Under the pieces are notes generated by a model, which saw only the letters and a program-made list of their open reading frames with translations, made no database searches and had not been told where the DNA came from. The translations under genes and the position numbers were made by a program. From Chloroflexota bacterium (GTDB lineage: Bacteria > Chloroflexota > Anaerolineae > B4-G1 > SLSP01), in contig JAKJAB010000002.1 in the NCBI GenBank assembly GCA_022707725.1, forward strand, positions 1 to 38,675: DNA of 38,675 nt, read 5' to 3'. How positions within the stretch are numbered: the stretch's first letter is position 1; every line of letters starts with the position of its first letter. Of the stretch, positions 16,544 through 24,325 are shown one piece after another.

Positions 16544-17497
16544 CTATGGCTTCAACGCCGCGATCACGACGATACGGTGACTATCGATGCCGTAGGGATA
16601 GCAAGAGATCAACGTCAGTACCGGACTGCTCGTCGGGGCCATCACACTCACCTCGGTCGGTTCGATGATGCGCGTCTGCTCGACAACGTAGCGATAGGCT
16701 TGCGTCTGGGTGTGCAGACGAATCTCGTCGCCAATGTTCATCTTCGGCAAGTCCCGGAAAATCTCGCCATAAATATCGTTGTGCGCCGAGATGACGCAGT
16801 TCCCGCGCTCGCCGGGATTCGCGCTGCCAATATGATGACCTGCGCCCATTTTGAGCGATTCCCAATCGTCCCCCTTGACGACCGGCGCATCCACAGCGAT
16901 GACTGGGATAACGATACGTTGGGGATGTTCCGGGCCAGGCGTGGGCACAGGTAATGGCGTGATTTGCGCCACCAACCCCTGCAAGTGCGCCGGAATCGGC
17001 GCCGGTTCTGAGTTGCGTTGCGCATCCGGCGGGGTATGCCCACCGGGCAGCACCACCACCCCGATGAAGGGAGCGGGCGTGGAGGTCGGCGGCGTCTGGT
17101 TGGCCCGGCTTTCCTCGTTGATCCCCTGTACTGTCGTGACCATGCGCGCCACAATCAGCACAAAACCCAACAGCGCCAACACTTCCACCAGCAGCAACAG
17201 CCGGTCCGCGATCCAGCGCCACTTGATCGGACGGTGACGAGGCTCGCGTTTGAGCTTGCCTGGCTCGACGACGGCACTGTAGCGCGGGATACAACTCGTA
17301 TCGCGCGCTGCCGGCCGTGCCGCATCGAGGGGTAGCACCGGAGGCACAGTTTGATCCCGGAGCGGATCAACAGGCTTGACAACGCTCGCCGCCGACTTGC
17401 CTTGCATGCGTCTCAAGCGCTCCTCGCGCCGTCGCACCTGCAACACTTCTTCCAGCTCTTCCAGCGACAGCTCATCTACATAACGATGGTCTTTCAT
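16544..17497 (-). CDS. Sortase family transpeptidase
   Basis: This is a membrane-bound cysteine transpeptidase that joins surface proteins to the cell envelope. It is 317 residues long, with a long polar cytoplasmic N-terminus (1-95), one membrane segment (97-120) and a Pro-rich stalk (132-190). The catalytic domain has His239 in ISAHND, Cys299 in LTLISCYPYG and Arg308 in SHRIVV. The TLxxC box and the sequence around the His resemble class D/E sortases. The start is ATG at 17497 with AAGGG ahead. No protein with a typical sorting signal is encoded nearby. Confidence 0.9.
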   Translation of the reverse strand: MKDHRYVDELSLEELEEVLQVRRREERLRRMQGKSAASVVKPVDPLRDQTVPPVLPLDAARPAARDTSCIPRYSAVVEPGKLKREPRHRPIKWRWIADRLLLLVEVLALLGFVLIVARMVTTVQGINEESRANQTPPTSTPAPFIGVVVLPGGHTPPDAQRNSEPAPIPAHLQGLVAQITPLPVPTPGPEHPQRIVIPVIAVDAPVVKGDDWESLKMGAGHHIGSANPGERGNCVISAHNDIYGEIFRDLPKMNIGDEIRLHTQTQAYRYVVEQTRIIEPTEVSVMAPTSSPVLTLISCYPYGIDSHRIVVIAALKP

Positions 17498-17512
17498 TTT
17501 TCCCTTACGTTT

Positions 17513-18316
17513 TCACTTTTCTCCTACAGCGAAGACTTCACGTTCGAAGAACCAGCTAAACGGCGGCACACTGAACAACAGCCAACGCGCCAACCGGAAG
17601 ATAACGTTCTCCTGCCGGTGCTGCGGCGGCGTGCTCAACCACGATTTCACGTCGCGGAAACCACTCCGGCGCAAATTCCGCCCCAGGCTGAACATCGATT
17701 GCTCGTTGACATGCACGTGGACGTTTTCGGGGATGATCTCGCGCGGGTTTTTCGGATAGCGCGCGCCCTGCCCCATCAACACTCGCACCAGGCGGACCAC
17801 GGGATAAGCGTACCGGTCGTACCACACGTTCGGCGCTGTGTGGACGATGATCCGTCCGCCAGGTTTGAGCACGCGGCGCGCCTCGGTGAGGGCCAGCGCC
17901 AGTTCCGGCGGATAGAGATGCTCAACGATATCGAACATCAGCACCCGGTCGAACGTCTCTGCCTCGAAGGGCAAGTATAACGCCGACGCCTGGTAGACAC
18001 GCGCCGTCCCACCCTGCTCGACGACCTCAGCCGCAATCCGGCGCGAAAGGCGCACGGCAGCCAGGGCGTAATCAATGCCAAATGCACGCGCGCCCAGATG
18101 AGCCGTATGACGCAGCATCTCGCCGCGCCCACACCCAACATCCAGCACCGCCATCCCCGGCGCGATGCCGGCGACAGCCACAGCCTCGGTCAGGCGTTGC
18201 GAAAGGTAAGCCCCCTCGCTGGACAGAAATTCCTGGTATCCCTCACACACGCCCAGGAAGTAGTGCTCAGTGTACAAGGTCGAAGGAACGGCGCCGGAAG
18301 AAAGTTTGTCAGTCAT
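17513..18316 (-). CDS. SAM-dependent methyltransferase
   Basis: This is a class I methyltransferase of 267 residues; the substrate is unknown. Motif I is VLDVGCGRGE (57-66), followed by FGIDYA, the acidic motif FDRVLMFDIVEHL, and a post-motif III LKPGGRIIVHTAPN. The C-terminal third has a hydrophobic patch (LARWLLFSVPPFSWFF), suggesting membrane contact. It lies between the sortase and a polyprenyl-phosphate sugar transferase, so a cell-surface glycan or lipid substrate is a fair guess. The first codons lie in a short heptamer repeat. Confidence 0.85.
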   Translation of the reverse strand: MTDKLSSGAVPSTLYTEHYFLGVCEGYQEFLSSEGAYLSQRLTEAVAVAGIAPGMAVLDVGCGRGEMLRHTAHLGARAFGIDYALAAVRLSRRIAAEVVEQGGTARVYQASALYLPFEAETFDRVLMFDIVEHLYPPELALALTEARRVLKPGGRIIVHTAPNVWYDRYAYPVVRLVRVLMGQGARYPKNPREIIPENVHVHVNEQSMFSLGRNLRRSGFRDVKSWLSTPPQHRQENVIFRLARWLLFSVPPFSWFFEREVFAVGEK

Positions 18317-18344
18317 CAGTTATTAGTCCGAGATCCAAAGTCGA
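18310..18344. repeat. Short degenerate heptamer array over a start codon
   Basis: CAGTCAT, CAGTTAT and TAGTCCG follow one another in 7-base phase at 18310-18330. Two weaker words follow. The first word contains the reverse complement of the methyltransferase start codon. It is the weakest of the arrays listed here. Confidence 0.45.
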
Positions 18345-18367
18345 ATGGCAAAGAGAACCGCTGCATC

Positions 18368-19780
18368 CTAATAGGCATTGGGCGAGTGAAAGAGTTGCAA
18401 GATCGTGCGAATGATGATTTTGATATCCAGCATCAGCGACCAGTTCTCGATGTACCACAGATCGTACTTTGTGCGCTCGATGATCGACGTATCCTGCCGG
18501 TAGCCGTTGACTGCCGCCCACCCGGTCAGACCGGCCTTCTCCCGGTGGCGGTCCATATACCGCGGGATGCTGCGGCGGAATTGCTCAACGTAGTAAGGTT
18601 GCTCCGGGCGCGGTCCCACCAGGCTCATATGGCCCAAAAGAATGTTGACAAATTGCGGCAACTCGTCGATGTTAGTCTTGCGTAGCAACGCACCGATCTT
18701 CGTACGGCGCGGATCATTCTCCGCCGTCCAGGTGCCGTGCTTTTCAGCATCGGCGCGCATCGAACGGAACTTTAGAATGGGGAAGGGCTTGGCATCCAAT
18801 CCCATGCGCTCCTGCACGAAGAAAACCGGGCCGGGAGATTCAAGTTTGATGACAATCGCGGTCAATAGCATCAACGGCGACAGGAAGATGAGACCGACCG
18901 TCGCTCCGGCAATATCCATCAAGCGCTTGGCGGTGCGACGCCAGCCGGTCATGGCAATATCGCGGACGGTCAAAATGGGGATTCCGCCCATTTCACCGAT
19001 GCTGACGGGGCCGGCCATAATCTGGAACAGGTCAGGATACACCCGAATGGTCACCCGCCCGCGCTCGCACTCGGCGATCAGCCACAAGATGTCGTGATGC
19101 GAGGTTTCTTCCGGCAGCGCGATGACCACTTCATCGGCCTGTTGCGTCTCGATGATCTGCCCCAGGTTGTCCGCCGGGCCTACAATGGGAACTTCCAACA
19201 GCATTTTCTGGTCCGTCTCGTGGAAACTCACCAGCCCCACGACCTCGTAACCCAGTTCAGGCGTCCACATGATCTTCTGCAAGATCATGCGGGCGATGTC
19301 GCCGGTTCCCACAATCAGGACGCGCCGTCTCCCCCACCCCTGACGAACCAGGTATTGGCGCAGCCAACTGTTGAACAGCCGGCCAACCATGATCAACACC
19401 ATCGAGAGGATCCAGGCATAGCCCACCATCACCCGCGAATAGTCCCGGCCCACCACGAAGTCGCGCAACATCAACGAGGCCAGCGCGACACCCATCAACG
19501 TGCCCGCCATCGTCGCTCCGACAATGGCGTAGAACTCATCGACCCGCGAACTGCGGCGCAGCGCATACAGCCGGAACGAAAGAGCGACCGCCAACACTGA
19601 AAAGATGTGGATGAACAACATGGGGACATACTCGCCAAAGGGACGCATCCCCTCGGCCGGTTCAGGAAATGGGAGCGTCGTACGCAGGATATAAGCCAGC
19701 CCAAAGGCCAACGCCGCCATAACCATATCGGTCAATATCAGATAAACGATAAAAACGCGATTGGCGCGTTCTGCTTTCAT
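18368..19780 (-). CDS. Polyprenyl-phosphate sugar phosphotransferase (WcaJ/WbaP type)
   Basis: The enzyme moves a sugar-1-phosphate from a nucleotide sugar to undecaprenyl phosphate, the first step of an exopolysaccharide or surface glycan. At 470 residues it has the full layout. Four N-terminal membrane segments (about 8-130) are followed by a Rossmann-like domain (about 150-250, with RRVLIVGTGDIARMI). A fifth segment and the catalytic bacterial sugar transferase domain from about 280 follow, with KRLMDIAGA, ESPGPVFFVQER, FRSMRADAE, DELPQFVNIL and GPRPEQP. It has its own promoter. No glycosyltransferase cluster follows in the window. Confidence 0.92.
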   Translation of the reverse strand: MKAERANRVFIVYLILTDMVMAALAFGLAYILRTTLPFPEPAEGMRPFGEYVPMLFIHIFSVLAVALSFRLYALRRSSRVDEFYAIVGATMAGTLMGVALASLMLRDFVVGRDYSRVMVGYAWILSMVLIMVGRLFNSWLRQYLVRQGWGRRRVLIVGTGDIARMILQKIMWTPELGYEVVGLVSFHETDQKMLLEVPIVGPADNLGQIIETQQADEVVIALPEETSHHDILWLIAECERGRVTIRVYPDLFQIMAGPVSIGEMGGIPILTVRDIAMTGWRRTAKRLMDIAGATVGLIFLSPLMLLTAIVIKLESPGPVFFVQERMGLDAKPFPILKFRSMRADAEKHGTWTAENDPRRTKIGALLRKTNIDELPQFVNILLGHMSLVGPRPEQPYYVEQFRRSIPRYMDRHREKAGLTGWAAVNGYRQDTSIIERTKYDLWYIENWSLMLDIKIIIRTILQLFHSPNAY

Positions 19781-19822
19781 ACGTTTGACCTCACATGCGT
19801 GTTGTTGCCATCCACCAATCTC

Positions 19823-19850
19823 ATTTTAACATAGTGAACAGGCAGAGCAA
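19823..19850 (-). promoter_or_regulatory. Promoter for the sugar phosphotransferase gene
   Basis: TTGCTC at 19850-19845 and TAAAAT at 19828-19823 are spaced by 16 bases, and TG stands one base before the -10. It lies 43 bases ahead of the start codon at 19780. Confidence 0.55.
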
Positions 19851-19901
19851 GTTAAGAAGTCTTTCACGAGGAAAGTCACCTCATTCAGTCACAGATAGCG
19901 T

Positions 19902-19930
19902 TTGACGCCAGTTCCCGGCTGGCATACAAT
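19902..19930 (+). promoter_or_regulatory. Promoter for the aminotransferase leader
   Basis: TTGACG at 19902-19907 and TACAAT at 19925-19930 are spaced by exactly 17 bases. Transcription should begin near 19937, leaving a leader of almost 150 bases before the aminotransferase start. Confidence 0.75.
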
Positions 19931-19951
19931 GAAGGCGTAGGAGATAAAGCT

Positions 19952-20053
19952 GTGATACAGTTCAACTTATGGGTTGCGCTATGCCCTTCCGTTTATCTGG
20001 GCTTGTTTAGCCTGGAACATATACGCGTACACAAAAGCCTGTCAAGGAATTGA
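19952..20053 (+). CDS. Possible 33-residue leader peptide
   Basis: A GTG at 19952 has AGGAG 8 bases ahead and opens a 33-codon frame. Its product is rich in Leu (six) and aromatic residues (Phe, Trp, Tyr, Phe in the first 19). The TGA stop (20051-20053) is the first part of the 3' arm of the downstream hairpin, so a ribosome finishing here would cover that hairpin. The frame differs from that of the aminotransferase. It is a candidate attenuator peptide; no family is known to me. Confidence 0.4.
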   Translation: MIQFNLWVALCPSVYLGLFSLEHIRVHKSLSRN

Positions 20054-20063
20054 CAGGCTTTTT
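20033..20063 (+). terminator. Intrinsic terminator in the aminotransferase leader
   Basis: A perfect 12-bp stem (AAAAGCCTGTCA and its complement) with a 6-base loop AGGAAT ends in five T residues. It lies between the promoter and the aminotransferase start, 21 bases ahead of the ATG. It must therefore be bypassed for the gene to be expressed from that promoter. Confidence 0.85.
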
Positions 20064-20084
20064 ATCACACTTCAGGAGGTCGTC

Positions 20085-21311
20085 ATGACAATACATGCAA
20101 ATTCGGCAAATGAGCAGGTTAACTGGGAACACTTTTTAGCGCGACGCACGCAAAAAATGAAAGGCTCCGTCATCCGAGAACTGCTCAAGCTTACACAGCA
20201 GCCCGATGTTATTTCGTTCGGCGGTGGCATGCCGGCTCCTGAACTTTTCCCGGTGCGGGAAATTGAGGAGGCATGCAATTTTTTGCTACGTGAGTCACCT
20301 AAGTCAGTCCTGCAATACAGTACGACCGAAGGCCATCGCCCTTTGCGCGAGTACCTGGTCGACACTATGACAAAGTATAGTATTCAGTGCAGCGCGGACA
20401 ACATTCTCATCACCACGGGTTCACAACAAGCCCTGGACCTAATTGGGAAAATCTTTATCGATACGGGGACTTACGTGCTGACGGAGCGTCCTACCTACCT
20501 GGGCGCGATTCAATCGTGGCGCGCCTACGAAGCAGAATTTGTTACCGTCCCGATAGACGATCAGGGGATGCAGGTCGAGTTGCTGGAAGACACGCTCAAG
20601 GAAACGCCCATCCGGTTCATCTATGTCCTCCCCAATTTCCACAACCCGGCTGGCACCACCTTGCCAGAAGAACGCCGCCGCCTGCTGGCGGAGATTGCCC
20701 GCCAGCACGACCTTATCATCGTGGAGGACGATCCCTATGGAGCGTTGCGTTATTCAGGTGAGGACGTCATTCCCATTGCAGCCTTAGCGCCGGAACGCAC
20801 CCTCTACCTGGGGACTTTCTCCAAAACGTTGACACCAGGTCTGCGGATTGGCTGGATCGTTGCCCCCAGCGAGATCATTCACCGGTTGGTGCAGGCCAAG
20901 CAAGGGTCGGACTTACACACCAGCACCTTCGACCAGATGGTCGCCAACGACGTGGCCCAGCGTGGCATTCTGAAGGCTCACGTGCGTATGCTACGCAAGG
21001 TCTACGGCGAACGGCGCGATCTGATGCTTGATGCTCTCACTGAGTTTTGGCCTGAAGGCTCAAGTTGGACGACGCCCCAGGGGGGGCTGTTCTTGTGGGC
21101 ACGGGTTCCCAGTCCTATCGATACAGTAGCTCTCTTCCCAAAGGCAATAGAAAAGAGGGTAGCTTTCGTGCCAGGCGTGAATTTCTTCCCGTATGAAGAT
21201 GGCGGGTACGACGCGATGCGGCTCAATTTCTCCAATGCGCAACCGGAGATGATCGTTGAGGGTATCCGCCGTCTGGGCTTGACGCTCAAAGAGGAATTGG
21301 CGCACAAATAA
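20085..21311 (+). CDS. PLP-dependent aminotransferase (class I, LysN/MocR-like)
   Basis: This is a fold-type I aminotransferase of 408 residues in the group of 2-aminoadipate, aromatic and branched-chain aminotransferases. FGGGMPAPELFP near the N-terminus, YSTTEGHRPLREYL, NFHNPAGTTLP, the PLP-contacting VEDDPYG and the PLP-binding Lys in GTFSKTLTPGLRIGW are all present. A C-terminal Arg in AMRLNFSN would bind the substrate carboxylate. The start is ATG at 20085 because AGGAGG lies 6 bases ahead; the frame runs open further upstream but through the terminator hairpin. The leader suggests control by attenuation. The substrate is not known. Confidence 0.9.
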   Translation: MTIHANSANEQVNWEHFLARRTQKMKGSVIRELLKLTQQPDVISFGGGMPAPELFPVREIEEACNFLLRESPKSVLQYSTTEGHRPLREYLVDTMTKYSIQCSADNILITTGSQQALDLIGKIFIDTGTYVLTERPTYLGAIQSWRAYEAEFVTVPIDDQGMQVELLEDTLKETPIRFIYVLPNFHNPAGTTLPEERRRLLAEIARQHDLIIVEDDPYGALRYSGEDVIPIAALAPERTLYLGTFSKTLTPGLRIGWIVAPSEIIHRLVQAKQGSDLHTSTFDQMVANDVAQRGILKAHVRMLRKVYGERRDLMLDALTEFWPEGSSWTTPQGGLFLWARVPSPIDTVALFPKAIEKRVAFVPGVNFFPYEDGGYDAMRLNFSNAQPEMIVEGIRRLGLTLKEELAHK

Positions 21312-21348
21312 GCCCGACCATACACGAGGCCGGGCCAAGAAGCGACAA

Positions 21349-21425
21349 GTCAGCAGATTAAGCAGATTTAGCGGATTTCTGCCGGTCAGTTCGAAAAATC
21401 TGCTTTATCTGCTTAATCTGCTGAC
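21349..21425. repeat. Inverted array of 3 + 3 nonamers (AGCAGATTW type)
   Basis: Three 9-base words close to AGCAGATTA on the plus strand (21352-21378) face three on the minus strand (21396-21422), with GTC and GAC at the outer ends and a 17-base loop. The 30-base arms differ at only a few positions. The element lies between the convergent aminotransferase and rtcB genes. Confidence 0.85.
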
Positions 21426-21439
21426 AAAAGGAACCGACT

Positions 21440-22891
21440 TCACCCCTTGATGACCGCCACCGGGCGCACGCGGGCCACTTTCCGCGCCAGCCCTGCACCG
21501 GCCACCGAATCCACAACGAGGCTCACGTCCTTGTAGGCATACGGCGCTTCTTCCGCCAACCCCTTCAGACTGCCGGTACGCACGACAATGCCCTGGCTTG
21601 CCAATTCCGAGCGTACATGCTCACCGCGCGCTTGCTTGAGTGCAGCGTTGCGGCTCATCATCCGCCCCGCGCCGTGACAGGTGGAGCCGAAAGTCTCATC
21701 CATCGCCGTTGACGTCCCCGCGAGCACGTAGGAGGCCGTCCCCATCGAACCGGGGACGAGCACCGGCTGTCCGATGCTGCGGTAGACGGCGGGCAGCTCG
21801 GGATGGCGGGGCGGAAACGCCCGCGTCGCCCCCTTGCGATGCACGATCACTTTCATGCGCTGCGAGCCAACCTGGTGTTCCTCGATCTTGGCGATGTTGT
21901 GCGTCACGTCGTACACCTGGGTCAGATGCCAGTTCTTCACTTTGCCCGCCATCACCTGCTCGAACGACCGGCGCACGAAATGCGCCAGGATTTGGCGATT
22001 GGCGAAGGCGTAGTTGGCCGCGGCAGACATCGCCGCCAGATACTCACGGCCCTCGCGCGAGTCCACCGGCGCGGCGACCAGCTCGCGGTCGGGGATGTCG
22101 ATGCCGTACCGGCGGGGCGCGTCCTGCAGGGCGCGGATGTACTGCCCGCACACTTCGTGGCCCAGGCCGCGTGAACCGCAGTGAATCTGTACGACGACGC
22201 GATCCTGCGCCAGTCCCATCACGTCAGCGGCCTCGGCGTCGTAGATTTCGTCCACCACGTCGATTTCGAGGAAGTGGTTGCCGGCGCCGAGCGACCCCAT
22301 CTGCGGGCGTCCGCGTTCTTTGGCGCGCGCTCCGACCGCGCCGGCCTGCGCGCCGGCAATGCGTCCCTGGCTTTCGGTGCGTTCCAGGTCGTCGCGCTGC
22401 GCGTAGCCTTTGGAAAGCGCCCACTCTGCGCCGCGCTCCAAAACGTCGTCCAGCTCCTTGTCCGAGAGCTGCACCGCGCCCTTGCCTCCCACCCCGCTCG
22501 GGCAGTTGCGGTCGATCGAAGCGATGAGGTCCTTGAGATAAGGCTCGAGCGCCGCATAGTCGATCTGCGAGGCTAGCATCCGCACGCCGCAGTTGATATC
22601 GTACCCGACACCGCCAGGGGAAATAATCCCTTCATCCCAACGGAAAGCGGCCACCCCGCCGATGGGGAAGCCGTAACCCTGATGCACGTCCGGCATCGCC
22701 ATCGCGTACTTGACGATCCCCGGCAGCATCGCCACATTCATCAACTGTGTCACGGAACTATCGCGGAACGCCGCTTCGAAGATTTCCTCGCTGCCGTAGA
22801 TGCGCGCGGGCACGCGCATCCGGCCATCGTAAGCCTGCGGCAGTTCCCACACGTAATCGTTAATCTGTTCAAAATCGCTTTTCTGCACCAT
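21440..22891 (-). CDS. rtcB: RtcB RNA-splicing ligase
   Basis: RtcB seals RNA with 2',3'-cyclic phosphate (or 3'-phosphate) and 5'-OH ends through a GMP-His intermediate, using Mn and GTP. The product has 483 residues, as usual. Visible motifs in order: MPDVHQGYGFPIGG (from residue 66), GYDINCGVR with the metal-binding Cys101, GSLGAGNHFLEI, HCGSRGLGH, and GSTCHGAGRMMSR with the guanylated His near the C-terminus. The start is ATG at 22891 with GAGG 6 bases ahead. It follows the archease gene by 119 bases, a gap that contains an inverted repeat. The pairing with archease, its known activator, supports both calls. Confidence 0.97.
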   Translation of the reverse strand: MVQKSDFEQINDYVWELPQAYDGRMRVPARIYGSEEIFEAAFRDSSVTQLMNVAMLPGIVKYAMAMPDVHQGYGFPIGGVAAFRWDEGIISPGGVGYDINCGVRMLASQIDYAALEPYLKDLIASIDRNCPSGVGGKGAVQLSDKELDDVLERGAEWALSKGYAQRDDLERTESQGRIAGAQAGAVGARAKERGRPQMGSLGAGNHFLEIDVVDEIYDAEAADVMGLAQDRVVVQIHCGSRGLGHEVCGQYIRALQDAPRRYGIDIPDRELVAAPVDSREGREYLAAMSAAANYAFANRQILAHFVRRSFEQVMAGKVKNWHLTQVYDVTHNIAKIEEHQVGSQRMKVIVHRKGATRAFPPRHPELPAVYRSIGQPVLVPGSMGTASYVLAGTSTAMDETFGSTCHGAGRMMSRNAALKQARGEHVRSELASQGIVVRTGSLKGLAEEAPYAYKDVSLVVDSVAGAGLARKVARVRPVAVIKG

Positions 22892-22909
22892 ATCACACCT
22901 CACTTTTTA

Positions 22910-22984
22910 TAGTACACGGATGCACACGGATTCCACGGCTAAAAACAAAAGAAAATCCGCGCGGGCCGTGAAATCCGTGTACTA
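22910..22984. repeat. Inverted repeat of ACACGGAT words between archease and rtcB
   Basis: A plus-strand arm of three ACGG-centred words spaced 10 and 9 bases apart (22910-22939) faces a minus-strand arm of two 9-base words (22965-22984). TAGTACACGGAT is exactly repeated in inverse order. The element lies inside the probable archease-rtcB operon and just ahead of the rtcB ribosome-binding site. Confidence 0.7.
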
Positions 22985-23010
22985 GATTCTTCACTCCGCG
23001 CCGGATTGTG

Positions 23011-23412
23011 CTACGTATCGAAGACGATCTCCGTCTCGTAGCCCTCCGGCGTGGCGACGACGCGTAAATCGTGGAACGTCGCCGCTTTGACGTAGCCGGT
23101 ATACGCCCGCACCGGCCCGCCGCGCAGCGTCGCCGACAATGCTGTGGGCGTCAACGCTGCAAACTCGAACGCAGTAAAAGCAAGGCCATGCACTTCGACG
23201 AAATACAACAGTTCGTTGAGCCAGTCGATCAGCAGCGTCTCCACGTCGAGCGCCGTAAGTGTCAACGTCTTTGTCTCCGGCTGCGTATCATCGACTTCCA
23301 CGAACAGCGCGAGCATCCCCTGCGCCGCCATCGTAAACAGATCGGGCAAGTCGGTGGCCCACAGATGCAGGGCCAGATCGGCGGTGTGTTCGATTTCTTG
23401 ATAGCGGCCCAT
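23011..23412 (-). CDS. Archease, RtcB activator
   Basis: Archease speeds RtcB guanylation and widens its NTP use. The 133-residue product matches the family length. It has the N-terminal signature IEHTADLALHLWATDLPDLF, an acidic middle (VEVDDTQPET), the LLIDWLNELLYFVEVHGL helix and the C-terminal KAATFHDLRVV segment, whose conserved residues bind metal. The ATG at 23412 is one base past the stop of the preceding P-loop gene, whose last codons carry its ribosome-binding site. Translation is therefore coupled to that gene. Confidence 0.93.
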   Translation of the reverse strand: MGRYQEIEHTADLALHLWATDLPDLFTMAAQGMLALFVEVDDTQPETKTLTLTALDVETLLIDWLNELLYFVEVHGLAFTAFEFAALTPTALSATLRGGPVRAYTGYVKAATFHDLRVVATPEGYETEIVFDT

Positions 23413-23413
23413 A

Positions 23414-24310
23414 TCACGCCTCGCAGCGGATCACCACACGCTCGACAAAATCCGCCAACGCCATCCCGTCATCGAAAGCGAACTTGGGGACACCGCACGC
23501 CAAATCCAGCACATCCGTCACACAGGCGATGCGGTTTTCCAGGTCGGGGATCAACGCGGGGTCGCGCGCCGCTCGCACCACCTCGATTTTGGGATACGGC
23601 CCGTACTTGAAGCCCTCGATCAGCACGAGATCCACATCTCCCACACCCGCCAGCGCCGCCTCCAACGGGGGCAGTTCGGCGTAACGCCGCGTGTGGACGA
23701 TGCGATCCGGCGTGACGAAAGCGACGTGCTGCGCGCCGGCCTCCCACAAGCGGCGGGTATCCGTGCCCGGCAGGTCGGTTTCGACATCCGCGCGGACGGT
23801 ATGCTTGACCACTCCAACGCGATAGCCACGCTCCCGCAGCAACGCAATCAGCTTTTCGAGTAGCGTTGTCTTGCCGCTGTTCGAACGACCAACAAAAGAT
23901 AGTATCGGCGCTGCAGGTGATTCACCAACCATACCGTCTACCTCCAAATTTTCTGTGCTTTCCTTGAGATAACCGAGCACTTGCGTCAGAATGTCCTCTG
24001 GTGTCAATGCCGAGGTATCGATATAGAGATCACAGTGGGCGCGCGCGTGCGCCAGACGGACTTCCCGCTCCTCCACCCACCACGCGGAGGGTTGTTCCAA
24101 TCCCTCACGCCGCGCGGCAACCCCCATAGTGACATCCAGGTAGATCAACACATCGGGATTGCTGATCCGCCGCCACATCATAGGCGCGGCACAATGTTCT
24201 TGCATGATTTCTTTGACGCGATATCCAAGCGCCCGCAACGCGCGCGCTAACGTGGATTTTCCGGAGGAACAGGGGCCAACGATACCAATACGCCGCGCGT
24301 CCATCATCAT
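23414..24310 (-). CDS. Double P-loop protein: kinase-like domain fused to MobB
   Basis: This 298-residue protein has two nucleotide-binding halves. The N-terminal half starts with GIVGPCSSGKST (P-loop at 12-20) and resembles small nucleoside or adenylate kinases. The C-terminal half starts with SFVGRSNSGKTT (141-149), continues with GVVKHTVR (His170) and has DLVLIEGFK. These are marks of MobB, the GTPase that helps attach GMP to molybdopterin. No other molybdenum cofactor gene is in the window. It lies 15 bases after the PP2C gene and 1 base before archease, so it is part of that operon. The role of the N-terminal domain is unknown. Confidence 0.83.
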   Translation of the reverse strand: MMMDARRIGIVGPCSSGKSTLARALRALGYRVKEIMQEHCAAPMMWRRISNPDVLIYLDVTMGVAARREGLEQPSAWWVEEREVRLAHARAHCDLYIDTSALTPEDILTQVLGYLKESTENLEVDGMVGESPAAPILSFVGRSNSGKTTLLEKLIALLRERGYRVGVVKHTVRADVETDLPGTDTRRLWEAGAQHVAFVTPDRIVHTRRYAELPPLEAALAGVGDVDLVLIEGFKYGPYPKIEVVRAARDPALIPDLENRIACVTDVLDLACGVPKFAFDDGMALADFVERVVIRCEA

Positions 24311-24325
24311 CCCAGCACTGGCGGG

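Noticed and set aside
19974..20084. Extended N-terminus of the aminotransferase
   Set aside because: It would be translated through the leader terminator, and AGGAGG points to the ATG at 20085.
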